Assembly: GCF_003173715.1 (NCBI RefSeq)
Contig: NZ_CP029550.1
Span: forward strand, 1,550,001 to 1,614,000
Length of the DNA stretch: 64,000 bases
Source: Methylobacterium durans
GTDB lineage: Bacteria; Pseudomonadota; Alphaproteobacteria; Rhizobiales; Beijerinckiaceae
Direction of reading: 5' to 3'
Part shown: positions 38,272 to 48,688 of the stretch, piece after piece
Layout: every line of letters begins with the position of its first letter
How positions within the stretch are numbered: position 1 is the stretch's first letter
The notes under the pieces: generated by a model
Told to the model about the DNA's origin: nothing
Seen by the model: the letters and a program-made list of their open reading frames with translations, nothing else
Database searches by the model: none
Made by a program: the position numbers and the translations under genes

Positions 38272-38781
38272 TCAGCTCTGGCGGCTGCCCGGGCGGCGTC
38301 GGAGACGCACGATCACCTCGACCCCGGCGATCTCCATGCCCTCCGGAGCGTCGGGAAGCGAATCGACCGTGATGCCGCAATCGGGCATGTCCAGCACCTG
38401 CCCCTCGTCCTCGAGGTAGAAGTGATGATGCTCGCTCGGGTTAGTGTCGAAATAGGCTTTCGACCCGTCCAGGGCGAGCTGACGCAGAAGGCCCGCCTCC
38501 GTGAACTGGTGCAGAGTGTTGTAGACGGTGGCAAGCGAGACCGGCACCTTGGCGCGCATGGCCTCGTCGTAGAGCATTTCCGCGGTCAGATGGCGGTCGC
38601 CGCGGCCGAAGAGCAGCCAGCCGAGGGAGAGGCGCTGCCGGGTCGGGCGCAGGCCCGCACGGCGCAGCCGGTCGCGCAGGTCCGATAGGGGGCAGCCACG
38701 ACGGCCCGCACCGGCGGCCTCGCCCGGGAAGGAGGAGGTCCGGGCGTTGAGCACGGCCTGAAGGGGCACCAGATCGGACAT
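38272..38781 (-). CDS. irr: Irr iron response regulator (Fur family)
   Basis: 169-residue Fur-superfamily transcription factor that controls iron and heme genes in Rhizobiales. Type-1 Irr features are visible: a heme regulatory motif Cys30-Pro31 in GRRGCPLSDL, then the winged-helix LRPTRQRLSLGWLLFGRGDRHLTAEMLYDEA, and the triple His (HHH, 118-120) that binds ferrous heme. Heme binding leads to Irr degradation in Bradyrhizobium. The DNA-recognition helix is VPVSLATVYNTLHQF. ATG 38781 gives the family's normal N-terminus; the frame stays open up to 38853. It adjoins fatty-acid genes, a conserved alphaproteobacterial order. Confidence 0.95.
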   Translation of the reverse strand: MSDLVPLQAVLNARTSSFPGEAAGAGRRGCPLSDLRDRLRRAGLRPTRQRLSLGWLLFGRGDRHLTAEMLYDEAMRAKVPVSLATVYNTLHQFTEAGLLRQLALDGSKAYFDTNPSEHHHFYLEDEGQVLDMPDCGITVDSLPDAPEGMEIAGVEVIVRLRRRPGSRQS

Positions 38782-38824
38782 CGGCGGGACTGATCGCTCG
38801 CGAACGGATGGAATTTTGCCACAC

Positions 38825-38853
38825 AGTATATGGGAGGGGTCGCGCGCCCGCAA
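38825..38853 (-). promoter_or_regulatory. Putative irr promoter
   Basis: On the minus strand TATACT (38830-38825) matches the -10 consensus in five of six bases. TTGCGG (38853-38848), 17 bases upstream, is a weak -35 box. Transcription would start about 35-40 bases before the irr ATG. Confidence 0.4.
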
Positions 38854-39105
38854 CCCAAGCCGTTGCCGGGAGGCACCGGCACGTGATTCGGGGCGCCCCG
38901 AACCCCGCGTTCCGGGAGACCCGGCCTAGCGACGCCCCCGCTCTCCCCCGCCACTCGCGCCAGAGGGCGGCCGCCACGCCCGCGACCGCGGCGACCCGGC
39001 CGACGCAAATCCCGATCCGAAGGAGGGCAAGGCGCTCACCCTGTGGAAACATGCCCGGGACGAGCCCGGCGACGAGAGCAACGCTGCCCCGTGATGGGCG
39101 CCCGG
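38854..39105. other. Intergenic region between irr and the DUF1275 gene, no gene seen
   Basis: About 250 bases of GC-rich sequence upstream of irr. A frame on the minus strand is open through it without a start signal or recognisable protein. Short inverted repeats such as GGGGCGCCCC (38893-38902) are present, but nothing clearly regulatory. Confidence 0.35.
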
Positions 39106-39909
39106 TCACTCGCGGCCGACCACCGGGATGAGGATTGCGAGCACCAGAATCGGCAGGGCGAGGCAGGCGAAGGACAGATGGGCCACACCGAAGGCCCCCG
39201 CGATCGCTCCGATCGCGAAGGCGAGGATCGCGGGCAGCATCCGGCCGATCCGCCCGCGCGCCGCGCCGGCGCCTCCTGTGCCGAGCCGCAGAAGGTCGAC
39301 GGCATCGATCACGGCTTGCGTCACGTTCACCGTCATCACCGTGGTGGCGGCGAGATGTGCCAGCGCCAAGCGCGCGATCGCGTTCTGGACGCCCATCGCG
39401 GCGACGCCGAGCATGCCCACGAGGATGGCGTCCGGCCCGTCGGCCGCGTGCAGCGGCGAGAGGGCGAGGCCGATCGCGCCGAACAGGGCGAGCATCACGG
39501 CCTCCAGCAGGAGGAGCCAGCGCAGGGTTGCTGCGCCGCGCCGATCCAGTGCCAGGGTCAGGAGCCGGGTGGCCGCGACCGCGAAGATGAAGGCCGGCAA
39601 TGCGAGAAGCTTGGCGATGACGCCGCTCGAGCTGGCGACGAGCTCGGCTCCGATCAGCACGAAATTCCCGGTGACGTGCGACGTGAACAGGCCGAACAGG
39701 GCAACGAAGCCCGCCGCGTCGACGAAGCCCGCGACGAAACCGAGGCCGGTGCCGATGAGGAGATCTCTCCGCGCCCGCCGGTCGGGAGCCGCGGCGGCGG
39801 CGAGGGGCGGCTGGGCGGAGGCCTGCGAACTCAAGGCATCGTCTCTCAGGAACGGGCCGCGGACGGGTCCCTCCGGCTCCGTGTAGCGCAAGGCTCGGCC
39901 CTGGAACAA
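39106..39909 (-). CDS. YoaK-family (DUF1275) membrane protein
   Basis: 267-residue integral membrane protein with about six helices, matching DUF1275 (YoaK). The diagnostic start is GFVAGFVDAAGFVALFGLFTSHVTGNFVLIGAELV (about 57-91), and AVMGVQNA-like GVAAMGVQNAIARLAL follows. Function unknown; some members are suspected to transport small molecules. The N-terminal 45 residues are Ala/Pro-rich and probably not structured. It sits between irr and fabA but on the strand opposite to fabA, with divergent starts. Confidence 0.9.
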   Translation of the reverse strand: MFQGRALRYTEPEGPVRGPFLRDDALSSQASAQPPLAAAAAPDRRARRDLLIGTGLGFVAGFVDAAGFVALFGLFTSHVTGNFVLIGAELVASSSGVIAKLLALPAFIFAVAATRLLTLALDRRGAATLRWLLLLEAVMLALFGAIGLALSPLHAADGPDAILVGMLGVAAMGVQNAIARLALAHLAATTVMTVNVTQAVIDAVDLLRLGTGGAGAARGRIGRMLPAILAFAIGAIAGAFGVAHLSFACLALPILVLAILIPVVGRE

Positions 39910-40059
39910 TGAATGCCACGCCGGAGCACCCGCGATGGCGCTCTTTGATGGCGCTTGCCCCCTGTGCTAACGAGGCCGCGATTTCCGCCGCGTCACGGGA
40001 CCGGGCCCCGCGCGGACGCATCCGACGAGCACCCGCGAGCCGAGGACCGTACCGCCTTC

Positions 40060-40593
40060 ATGTCTTCCGACCAGACCGCCCCGTCGGCCCCTGCACGGGC
40101 GTCGAGCTACAGCTACGAGGATCTGCTTGCCTGCGGCCGCGGCGAGCTGTTCGGCGCCGGCAACGCGCAGCTGCCGCTGCCGCCGATGCTGATGTTCGAC
40201 CGCATCACCTCGATCGGCACCGAGGGCGGCGCCTACGGCAAGGGCCATGTCCGGGCCGAGTTCGACATCCGGCCCGATCTCTGGTTCTTCGGCTGCCATT
40301 TCCAGGGCGATCCCGTGATGCCGGGCTGCCTCGGCCTCGACGCCCTCTGGCAGCTGGTCGGCTTCCATCTCGGCTGGCTCGGCGCGGCCGGGCGCGGCCG
40401 GGCTCTCGGCGTCGGCGAGGTGAAGTTCACCGACCAAGTGCTGCCCAGCGTCCGCCAGGTGGTCTATAATGTCGACCTGAAGCGCGTCCGCCAGGGCAAG
40501 CTGGTCCTCGGCATCGCCGACGGGACCGTCGAGGCCGACGGCAAGCGCATCTACGAGGCCCAGGACCTGCGCGTGGCGCTGTTCCAGTCCTGA
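40060..40593 (+). CDS. fabA: 3-hydroxydecanoyl-[ACP] dehydratase/isomerase
   Basis: 177-residue hot-dog-fold enzyme that dehydrates 3-hydroxydecanoyl-ACP and isomerises the product to cis-3-decenoyl-ACP, the entry point of unsaturated fatty acids. Catalytic His80 and Asp94 are seen in [21 protein letters not shown] (E. coli His70/Asp84). Length is typical. I start at ATG 40060 ([10 protein letters not shown]) instead of the longer frame from 39955, which adds a low-complexity extension. First gene of a fabA-fabB-fabI group. Confidence 0.96.
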   Translation: MSSDQTAPSAPARASSYSYEDLLACGRGELFGAGNAQLPLPPMLMFDRITSIGTEGGAYGKGHVRAEFDIRPDLWFFGCHFQGDPVMPGCLGLDALWQLVGFHLGWLGAAGRGRALGVGEVKFTDQVLPSVRQVVYNVDLKRVRQGKLVLGIADGTVEADGKRIYEAQDLRVALFQS

Positions 40594-40703
40594 CGCGGGA
40601 CGGCGTGCGCTACGCACCGGTTGAGATCGGGCCCGCGTCGTCCTAGGTGACCCGGATGAGCGCGGCGCGCGGGCAAGCGCCGCGGCGGAGAAGAACGACT
40701 TTC

Positions 40704-41930
40704 ATGCGCCGTGTCGTGATCACCGGGATGGGCATCGTCTCGTCCATCGGCAACAACACCCAGGAAGTGCTCGCCTCGCTGCGCGAGGCGCGGTCGGGCA
40801 TCGTCCGCGCCGAGGCTTACGCGGAGCACGGCTTCCGCAGCCAGGTGGAGGGCGCCCCCAGCCTCGATCCCGAGGGCGTGGTGGATCGGCGCGCGATGCG
40901 CTTCCACGGCGGCGGCACCGCCTGGAACCACGTCGCGATGGATCAGGCGATCCGCGACGCCGGGCTCGACGAGGGCGACATCTCGAACGACCGCACCGGC
41001 ATCATCATGGGGTCGGGCGGCCCCTCGACCCGGACCATCGTGGAATCGGCCGCGATCGCCCGCGACAAGGGTCCGAAGCGGGTCGGCCCCTTCGCGGTGC
41101 CGAAGGCGATGTCCTCGACGGCCTCCGCGACGCTCGCGACCTGGTTCAAGATCAAGGGCGTGAACTACTCGATCTCGTCGGCCTGCGCGACGTCGAACCA
41201 CTGCATCGGCAACGCCGCCGAGATCATCCAGGCCGGCCGGCAGGACATCATCTTCGCGGGCGGCTGCGAGGAACTCGACTGGACGCTCTCCGTCCTGTTC
41301 GACGCAATGGGCGCCATGTCCTCGAAGTACAACGACACGCCGGCCCGTGCCTCCCGCGCCTACGACGTGAACCGCGACGGCTTCGTGATCGCGGGCGGGG
41401 CGGGCGTGCTGGTGCTGGAGGAGTACGAGCACGCCAAAGCCCGCGGCGCCCGCATCTACGGCGAGGTGGCCGGCTACGGCGCGACCTCGGACGGGCACGA
41501 CATGGTGGCTCCGTCCGGCGAGGGTGCGGTGCGCTGCATGCGGCAGGCGATGAGCGGCCTCAAGGGTGCGCAGATCGACTACATCAACCCGCACGCTACC
41601 TCGACGCCGGTCGGCGACGAGAAGGAGATCGAGGCGATTCGCGAGGTGTTCGGCACCGGCGATGCCTGCCCGCCGATCTCGGCGACGAAGTCGCTGACCG
41701 GCCACTCGCTCGGCGCCACCGGCGTGCAGGAGGCGATCTACTCGCTCCTGATGATGAACAACGGCTTCATCTGCGAGAGCGCCCATATCGACGAGCTCGA
41801 CCCGGCCTTCGCCGACATGCCGATCCTGCGCGAGCGCCGGGACGACGCGAAGCTCGGCCACGTCCTGTCCAATTCCTTCGGCTTCGGCGGCACCAACGCC
41901 ACCCTGGTGCTGAAGCACGTGGACGCCTGA
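40704..41930 (+). CDS. fabB: 3-oxoacyl-[ACP] synthase I
   Basis: 408-residue thiolase-fold condensing enzyme that elongates acyl-ACP, needed for unsaturated fatty acids. The catalytic triad is intact: Cys161 in SSACATSNH, His297 in NPHATSTP and His334 in [10 protein letters not shown]. It starts [16 protein letters not shown] at ATG 40704; an earlier ATG at 40647 would add a basic, unlikely extension. The C-terminal [12 protein letters not shown] is conserved. The FabA/FabB pairing supports FabB over FabF. Confidence 0.96.
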   Translation: MRRVVITGMGIVSSIGNNTQEVLASLREARSGIVRAEAYAEHGFRSQVEGAPSLDPEGVVDRRAMRFHGGGTAWNHVAMDQAIRDAGLDEGDISNDRTGIIMGSGGPSTRTIVESAAIARDKGPKRVGPFAVPKAMSSTASATLATWFKIKGVNYSISSACATSNHCIGNAAEIIQAGRQDIIFAGGCEELDWTLSVLFDAMGAMSSKYNDTPARASRAYDVNRDGFVIAGGAGVLVLEEYEHAKARGARIYGEVAGYGATSDGHDMVAPSGEGAVRCMRQAMSGLKGAQIDYINPHATSTPVGDEKEIEAIREVFGTGDACPPISATKSLTGHSLGATGVQEAIYSLLMMNNGFICESAHIDELDPAFADMPILRERRDDAKLGHVLSNSFGFGGTNATLVLKHVDA

Positions 41931-41999
41931 CCTGGCCCGGTGCCGGAACGGAAACCCGAGCGCCCGCGTTTTTCCTGCCACAGGCAGGGATTCTCGCAG

Positions 42000-42110
42000 A
42001 TGCTCTGGATCGCCCTCGTGGCCATCGTCGGCAGCGCCCTCGTCGGCGTCGCCTACGCGAAGCAGACACTGATCGACGACGCACGCGCCGAGACGCGCGG
42101 CTACTTCTGA
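42000..42110 (+). CDS. Possible 36-residue single-helix membrane protein
   Basis: Short reading frame after fabB: an N-terminal hydrophobic helix (MLWIALVAIVGSALVGVAYA) then a polar tail KQTLIDDARAETRGYF. Almost every codon ends in G or C, like the surrounding real genes, and AGGG lies about nine bases ahead. It is followed 27 bases later by an intrinsic terminator, so it would be the last gene of the fabAB transcript. No known family; could still be chance. Confidence 0.5.
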   Translation: MLWIALVAIVGSALVGVAYAKQTLIDDARAETRGYF

Positions 42111-42136
42111 CACGCCCTCGTCCGATAGACCGTGCA

Positions 42137-42163
42137 AAGCCCTGCCCTCCGGCGGGGCTTTTT
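42137..42163 (+). terminator. Rho-independent terminator after fabB and the small ORF
   Basis: A 10-bp stem (AAGCCCTGCC at 42137-42146 with GGCGGGGCTT at 42151-42160, one G-T pair), CTCC loop, then a T-run to 42163. This is the clearest intrinsic terminator in the window. It implies that fabI downstream has its own promoter. Confidence 0.85.
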
Positions 42164-42281
42164 GCTGGGCGGCGTCCCCTTCGCCCAGGCCCGGATTGGA
42201 CAGGCGCGCGAGCACCGGGCTAAGCCTCTCCCCGGCCCGCCGCGCGCGGGCGGCAGGTGTTTCAGCGAGGCGGATGGGCGC

Positions 42282-43112
42282 ATGACGGGATTGATGGCGG
42301 GCAAGCGCGGCCTGATCATGGGCGTGGCGAACGATCACTCGATCGCCTGGGGCATCGCCAAGACCCTGCACGAGCACGGCGCGGAGCTCGCCTTCACCTA
42401 CCAGGGCGAGGCGCTGGGCCGCCGCGTCGGCCCGCTCGCCGCCCGCCTCGGCTCCGACAGCGTGTTTCCCTGCGACGTGGAGAACCTCGCCTCCGTCGAC
42501 GCGCTGTTCGCGGGTCTCGACGAGCGCTTCGGGGGCGAGCTCGACTTCGTGGTCCACGCGATCGGCTTCTCCGACAAGGCACAGCTGAAGGGCCGCTACG
42601 TCGACGTGACCACCCGCGAGAATTTCTCGCGGACCCTGACGATCTCGTGCTTCTCCTTCACGGAGATCGCGCAGCGGGCGGCCAAGCGGATGGTGAATGG
42701 CGGCTCGCTCCTCACACTCACCTACGGTGGCTCGACCCGGGTGATGCCCAACTACAACGTGATGGGTGTCGCCAAGGCCGCCCTCGAAGCCTCGGTGCGC
42801 TACCTCGCTGCCGATCTCGGGCCGGCCGGCATCCGGGTCAACGCCCTCTCGGCGGGGCCGATGCGGACGCTGGCGGGGGCCGGAATCGCCGATGCCCGGC
42901 TGATGTTCAACCACCAGAAGGCGCATGCGCCGCTGCGGCGCACGGTGACGTTGGAGGACGTCGGCGGCTCGGCGTTGTACCTGCTGTCGAGCCTGTCGGG
43001 TGGGGTGACCGGTGAGATCCACTTCGTGGATTCGGGCTACAACATCATCTCGATGCCGCGCCCCGACGTGCTGCAGGCCCAGGATGCGGCCGGCGTGGTC
43101 GGCGACGAGTGA
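42282..43112 (+). CDS. fabI: Enoyl-[ACP] reductase (NADH)
   Basis: 276-residue atypical short-chain dehydrogenase that catalyses the last reduction in each fatty-acid elongation cycle. NADH-binding GLIMGVANDHSIAWGIAKTL (10-29) and the active site Tyr148, Tyr158 and Lys165 (LTLTYGGSTRVMPNYNVMGVAKAALEAS) match FabI, the target of triclosan and isoniazid-like drugs. I start at ATG 42282 (MTGLMAGKRG); the frame open from 42132 passes through the terminator. Fits the fabA-fabB-fabI group. Confidence 0.95.
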   Translation: MTGLMAGKRGLIMGVANDHSIAWGIAKTLHEHGAELAFTYQGEALGRRVGPLAARLGSDSVFPCDVENLASVDALFAGLDERFGGELDFVVHAIGFSDKAQLKGRYVDVTTRENFSRTLTISCFSFTEIAQRAAKRMVNGGSLLTLTYGGSTRVMPNYNVMGVAKAALEASVRYLAADLGPAGIRVNALSAGPMRTLAGAGIADARLMFNHQKAHAPLRRTVTLEDVGGSALYLLSSLSGGVTGEIHFVDSGYNIISMPRPDVLQAQDAAGVVGDE

Positions 43113-43154
43113 TCACGAACGCGACCGGCCCGCGTTGATCGCGATCATCGCATC

Positions 43155-45319
43155 TCAAGGCCGCTCGCCCAGTGCCGCGCTGCGCGGGGCGCCGGCCGGA
43201 ACCACGCTTTCGAGGGCCGTGAGAACCGTGCCCTTCGTCAGGATCTGCGGCAGCACCACCGGATCGCCCGCGCCCGTGTAGAGCAGGTAGAGCGGCACGC
43301 CGCTGCGGCCGTGCCGCTCCAGGAGCTGCGTGATCTCCGGGTTCTGGTTCGTCCAGTCGCCCTTCAGGTAGGTGATGCCGCGGGCCTTGAGGGCGGCCTG
43401 GACGGCGTCGGTGGCGAGCGCCGTGCGCTCGTTGACCTGGCAGGTGATGCACCACGCCGCCGTCAGGTTCACGAAGACCGGCCGGCCCTCGCCGAGGAGC
43501 GCGGCGAGGCGCGCCTGCGTGAAGGGCTCGGCCCCCTCCCCTGCCGCGCTGGCGACGATTGCCCGGTCCCGGTCGAGGCCGAGGGCGAGCGCGCCGGCGC
43601 CGAGGAGCGCGGCGAGGGCGAGACCCTGCGCGAGGCGGGCAGCCACGGGCCGGGCGTGCCGGCCCTGCTCCCAGGCCCAGGCCGCGAAGGCCACGAGGAC
43701 GAGGCCGAGGAGCGCCGCAAGCAGTCCCGTAGGGCCGACCTGCTGCGCCAGCACCCAGACGAGCCAGGCCGCCGTCGCGTAGACGGGGAAGGCGAGCGCG
43801 CCCTTCAGGGTCTCCATCCAGGCGCCCGGCCGCGGCAGCCGCGCCAGCGCCCCCGGCCACGCGGTCAGGGCCAGGAAGGGCAGCGCCAGCCCGAGGCCGA
43901 GGCTCGCGAAGATGGCGAGCCCCGTCAGCGCCGGCTGGGTGAGCGCGAAGCCGATTGCGGCGCCCATGAAGGGCGCGGTGCAGGGGGTCGCCACCACGGT
44001 GGCGAGCACGCCGGTGAAGAACGAGCCTTCGAGGCCGCCGCGCCGGGCGAGCCCGTCGCCGATCCCGGCGAGGCCGCCGCCGAGATGCACGACGCCGGAC
44101 AGGCTCAGGCCCATCGCGAGGAGCAGATAGGCGAGACCCGCCACCACGAGGGGCGATTGCAGCTGGAAGCCCCAGCCGATCGTCGCCCCCCCGCTCTTCA
44201 GCGCGATCAGCAGCCCGGCCAGCGCCAGGAAGGCGGCGAGCACGCCCGCAGTGTAGGCGAGCCCGTGGAGGCGCACCCGGGCCGGCGCCGCGCCCGAATG
44301 GCGCACGAGGCTCAGCACCTTGATCGACAGGACCGGGAAGACGCAGGGCATCAGGTTGAGGAGGAGGCCGCCGAGGAAGGCGAGGCCCGCCGCACTAAGA
44401 AGCGTGAGCGCCTCGTCGCCGGAGGCGGGCGCGGCCGGCGCCAGCGAGGCGCCGTCGGGGATCTGGCCCGCCGCGGGTGCGGGCGCCGGCTCCTCGCCGA
44501 TCGCGAAGGCGTGGCGGAGCGTCGCCCCGCCGCTCTCCGTCTCGACCGCGAGCACCCCGGCAGCGTCGCGGGCGGCGGCTCGGAGGGCGTGGCGCGGGCG
44601 AGCGTGAGCCGGAACCCCGCGGCATCGGCCTTGAGATCCTGCGCGGCGGCATTGTCGATCGCCGTCTCGGAATAGGGGAAGAACACGGCGGAGCGGACGC
44701 TGTCCGGGTCGAGGCCGAGCGGGCCCGTCGCGAGGACGAGGTGGTCGCCCTCCGCGGAGAGATGCGCGGCCCCGGGCGCCGGCTTCGGCAGCGCGGCGCG
44801 GGCCCGGGCGAACAGGGCGGCGCTGCCCGGATCGACGCGCGCCGGACCCGACGTGACGGGCAGCGTCAGGCTCAAGCTGGCCGAGCCCGGCACGCATTCC
44901 ATCTCGCAGACGAGGTAGCTCAGCTTGCCCGAGAGCCGCACCGGGATCGCCGGGTCGAGGCTCGGCGGCGGCGTCACCGTGACGAGGAGCGCCGTCTCGC
45001 CCTCGTAGCCGTAGTTCATCAGGTGGGCGACGGGGATGCGGTGGGGCGCGGGCCACTGGATCGGGCCGGCCGAGACGCCCGCGGGCAGCGTCCACACCAT
45101 CTCGGGCGGCAGGCCGGAATCGCCGGGATTGCGCCAGTAGACGTGCCAGCCCGGCTTCATCACCATCCGCAGGGCGACGGTGAAGGGCTCGCCCGCGCGC
45201 AATGCGGCGGGCTCGGCGACGAGGCTCGCCCGGACGAGGTCGGTCGGCGCCTTGAATCCCTGTGCCGCGGCCCCGTTGAGGCCGAGGAGCAGGACGAGGA
45301 GGGGGAGAAGCCGGATCAT
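43155..45319 (-). CDS. dsbD: Protein-disulfide reductase DsbD family; frame broken near 44585-44587
   Basis: Membrane protein that passes electrons from cytoplasmic thioredoxin to periplasmic disulfides. N-terminal signal peptide and DsbD-alpha-like domain (to about residue 240, with LVCEMECVPGSASL), central eight-helix domain with NLMPCVFPVLSIKVL, and C-terminal thioredoxin domain with WCITC (NLTAAWCITCQVNE). The N-terminal part is in one frame and the rest in the next; adding one C at 44585-44587 restores 721 residues. Start ATG 45319 (MIRLLPLLVLLLG). The break is most likely a sequence error. Confidence 0.9.
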
Positions 45320-45425
45320 CGCGCCCTTGCGTGCCGCGCTCCGGCACGTGTCTGACGGCGCGACCATACGGGTTTTCGGGCCCGGCCGGAACCGAGGCCG
45401 CGCGCGGAACGCCGTCGCAGGCCGC

Positions 45426-47278
45426 TCAGGCGCCCGGCACGAGGGGCGCCGTCGCCCGCTCCAGCCACGCCGCCGTCTCTCCGTCGAGATCGGCCGAGAG
45501 GGTCTCGCGGACCCGCGCGTGATAGGCGTCGATCCAGGCGATCTCGGCGGGCGAGAGGAGGGCAATCTCGATCAGGCGGCGGTCGTAGGGCGCGAGCGTC
45601 AGGGTCTCGAAGCCGAGCATCGGGCGCTCGGCCCCCGCGATCTCGGCCTCCCGCACGAGGACGAGGTTCTCGGTGCGGATGCCGTAGGCGCCGGCCCGGT
45701 AATAGCCCGGCTCGTTCGAGAGGATCATGCCGGGCTGGAGCACCACGGTCCCGGTCTTGGCGATGCGCTGCGGCCCCTCGTGGACGGAGAGGAAGCTGCC
45801 GACGCCGTGGCCGGTGCCGTGGTCGAAGTCGAGCCCCGCCTCCCACAGGCTGAGGCGGGCGAGCGCGTCGATCTGCGCGCCCGTCGTCCCCTTCGGGAAG
45901 ACGGCTCGGGAGATCGCGACGTGACCCTTGAGGACGCGGGTGAAGCGGTCGCGCATCTCGGCGTCCGGCTCGCCGACCGCCACGGTGCGGGTGATGTCGG
46001 TGGTGCCGTCCCGGTACTGCGCGCCGGAATCGACGAGGAACAGCTCGCCCGGCCGGACGCGCCGGTCGGTCGCGCGGGTCACCCGGTAGTGGACGATGGC
46101 GCCGTTGGACCCCGAGCCCGAGATCGTCGGGAAGGAGACGTCGCGCAATTCGCCCCCGGCCGCGCGAAAATCCTCCAGCGCCTCGACGGCCTCGATCTCG
46201 CCGGCTTCGCCCGAGGCGGCGCGGGCGTCGAGCCAGGCGAGGAAGCGGGTCACCGCGAGCCCGTCGCGGCGATGGGCGGCGCGGGTCCCCGCGATCTCGG
46301 CCGCGTTCTTCACCGCCTTCATGGCGGTGATCGGGTCCGGCCCGACATCGGCGACGCCGCCTCCCGCCTCGACCAGATTTTTCAGGGCGGCGGCCCCCGT
46401 CGCCGCGTCGAGGCGGATGCGGCCGCCCCTGAGGTCGGCGAGCGCGTCCGCGAAGGCGCCGCGGGGCGCGAGGTCGGCGAGCCCGTCGAGGGCGCTCCGC
46501 ACCTCCGGCGCGATCGCGGAGGAGGCGAGGAAGAGGCGCGCCCGCCCCTCGCGGGGCACGAGGGCGTAGCCGAGCGCCAGCGGCGTGTGCGTGACGTCCC
46601 CGCCGCGCAGGTTGAAGGCCCAGGCGAGGTTGTGCGGATCGGAGATCACGAGCGCGTCGCAGCCGGCCTCGGCGAGAGCTTCGCGGATACGGGCGAGCTT
46701 GTCGGAGGCCCCTCCCCCGCCAGCGCCTCGGGCTGGAGGACGACCGGGCCGGCGGGCGGGCGCGGCCGGCCCGCCCAGACGGCGTCGACGAGGTTTTCCT
46801 CCAGCGGGCGCAAGCTGGCGCCGGCCTTGGCGGCGGCCCGCTCCAGCCGGGCGACCCCGTCCGGCGTGTGCAGCCAGGAATCGTAGCCGAGGACCGCCCC
46901 CTCCGGCAGGGTCTCGCCGAGCCACGCCTCGGGCGTCTTCTCGGCGAGCGCCACCGGCGTGATGACGCCCGTGTCGACCTGCTCCGGCGCCTGCAGCGTG
47001 TAGCGGCCGTCGACGAAGAGCGCGGCCGCGTCGGCCAGGACGATCGCCGTGCCGGCCGAGCCCGTGAAGCCGGTGAGCCAGGCGAGGCGCTCGGCATTGG
47101 CCGGCACGTACTCGGACTGGTGCTCGTCCGCCCGCGGCACCACGAACCCGTCGACCCGGGCCTCGCGCATCGCCGCGCGCAGGGCCGCGATCCGCTCCGG
47201 CCCCTTGCGGTGGCTCGGGTCGTCGAAGGTCTGAAAGCGGCGGCGCGGCTCGGCGGAGGTCGTGCGCGGAGGAGTCAT
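45426..47278 (-). CDS. Xaa-Pro aminopeptidase (M24B); frame broken near 46709-46712
   Basis: Metallopeptidase releasing N-terminal residues before proline. The N-terminal part is read from ATG 47278 ([11 protein letters not shown]) and contains [17 protein letters not shown]. The C-terminal pita-bread domain is in the next frame, with metal ligands in [17 protein letters not shown] (two Asp), [10 protein letters not shown] (His), SNEPGYY (Glu) and RTENLVLV (Glu). One added base in the CCCC run gives a 617-residue protein, the usual size of the two-extra-domain eukaryote-like P-type enzymes. Break probably artefactual. Confidence 0.9.
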
Positions 47279-47320
47279 GGGCGAAGGGTTACGTCGCCGG
47301 CCCGCGCCGGGCAACCGGCT

Positions 47321-48238
47321 CTAGCGCGGACGTGGGGCCGCCCCGCCACGGCGCAGCACGAGCGTCGCCCAGCCCTCGATGACGCCCTTCTCGGCGAGGT
47401 GGAAGCCCCTGTGCCGATAGGTCGAGAGCACGCCCGGCACGTCGCGCTCGATCAGCCCGGACAGGATCAGCACGCCGCCCTCCGCCACGACGGCCGTCAG
47501 GGAGGGGGCGAGGCGCTTCAGCGGCCGGGCCAGGATGTTGGCGAAGACCACGTCGAACCGGCGCGGGCGGTTGGCCAGCGCGTGCTGCACGCCGGGCCCC
47601 TGGTAGAGGCGGAGCCAGGGCGTCAGCCCGTTGAGCCGCGCGTTGGCGCGCGCCGTGAGGACCGCCTCCGGGTCGAGGTCGCCCGCGACCACCGTGGAGC
47701 GCAGCGCCCGGGCCGCCGCGAAGGCGAGGATGCCGGTGCCGGTCCCGACATCGAGCACCCGGGCCGGGCGGCCGCGCTTCATTGCGGCGACGAGGGCGCG
47801 CAGGCACCCGAGGGTGGTGCCGTGATGGCCCGTGCCGAAGGCGAGGGCCGCCTCGATCTCGATCGGCAGGTCGTTGGCGCGCACATGCGCCCGGTCATGC
47901 GCGCCGTGCACGAGGATGCGGCCGGCCCGCACCGGCTTCAGGCCCTCCAGGGAGGCGCGCACCCAATCCTGCTGGTCGATGGTCTGGAAATCCGCGACGT
48001 CGGCCTGATCGCCGACGATCGGGCGGATCAGCTCGCGCACCATCTCCTCGTCCGGCGCCTCGGCGAAGTAGGCTTCGAGCCGCCACGTCACGCCGTCCTC
48101 CGCCTCGAAGGCGGCCACCGCCGTCTCAGTCGGGTCGAACATCTCCCCGAGGATGTCGGTCATGGCGCGGGCCGATCGCTCGTCCGTGAGGAGGCGCAGG
48201 ACGTGGGTCGGGCGGTGGGGCGGCAAGCCTTCGAGCAT
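47321..48238 (-). CDS. prmA: Ribosomal protein L11 methyltransferase
   Basis: 305-residue SAM-dependent enzyme that trimethylates ribosomal protein L11. Motif I is [16 protein letters not shown], preceded by the substrate-side signature [31 protein letters not shown] supplies the conserved N-P-like catalytic loop, here NIL. The N-terminal L11-recognition domain is present (from ATG 48238, [10 protein letters not shown]). A longer frame to 48379 has no supporting signal. It starts 106 bases from the divergent DUF2798 gene. Confidence 0.92.
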   Translation of the reverse strand: MLEGLPPHRPTHVLRLLTDERSARAMTDILGEMFDPTETAVAAFEAEDGVTWRLEAYFAEAPDEEMVRELIRPIVGDQADVADFQTIDQQDWVRASLEGLKPVRAGRILVHGAHDRAHVRANDLPIEIEAALAFGTGHHGTTLGCLRALVAAMKRGRPARVLDVGTGTGILAFAAARALRSTVVAGDLDPEAVLTARANARLNGLTPWLRLYQGPGVQHALANRPRRFDVVFANILARPLKRLAPSLTAVVAEGGVLILSGLIERDVPGVLSTYRHRGFHLAEKGVIEGWATLVLRRGGAAPRPR

Positions 48239-48344
48239 GGGCCCGGCTCTAAGCGCCAAAGGCCCGCCTGTCACATGGTTTCCGCCCTGGCACGGGGCAT
48301 GAATCCGCTCCCGGCAACCGCCCCCCACAGGAGACGCTCGCGGA

Positions 48345-48581
48345 ATGCTCGGATTGTCGCGCAGGCACAGCCACTTCATCTACGGTGTGATCCAGTCGGG
48401 CCTCACCTGCGCCGTCGCCTCGGGCATCGCGAGCCTGCCCCTCGCCTCCGAGGGTGCGTTCCTCGCGGGCTGGCTCCGGTCGTGGCTGATCGCCTGGGGG
48501 GCGATGCTGCCCGTCGTCCTGCTGGCCGCTCCCCTGATTCGTCGGCTCGCCGACGCGCTCACGCTGGAGAAGCAGGGCTGA
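48345..48581 (+). CDS. DUF2798 two-helix membrane protein
   Basis: 78-residue protein with two transmembrane helices ([22 protein letters not shown] and [22 protein letters not shown]). The pattern HFIYGVIQS...SGIAS...[12 protein letters not shown]...AP.IRRL matches DUF2798. Function unknown. ATG 48345 lies between prmA (divergent) and ilvD (same strand). Confidence 0.85.
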   Translation: MLGLSRRHSHFIYGVIQSGLTCAVASGIASLPLASEGAFLAGWLRSWLIAWGAMLPVVLLAAPLIRRLADALTLEKQG

Positions 48582-48688
48582 CCGGAAGCGTGGCCGGGCC
48601 GCCCCGCGTTGAATTCCCGGCCGCATTCGTGAGAGAGGGTGCCGGGTTAGGGCCAAGGCCCGAAAGATCCCGGATCCCGCGCACCCCC

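Noticed and set aside
38441..40021. 526-codon minus-strand frame spanning irr and the DUF1275 gene
   Set aside because: Out of frame with both real genes; the part in the irr upstream gap has no start and no terminator, although short hydrophobic stretches appear.
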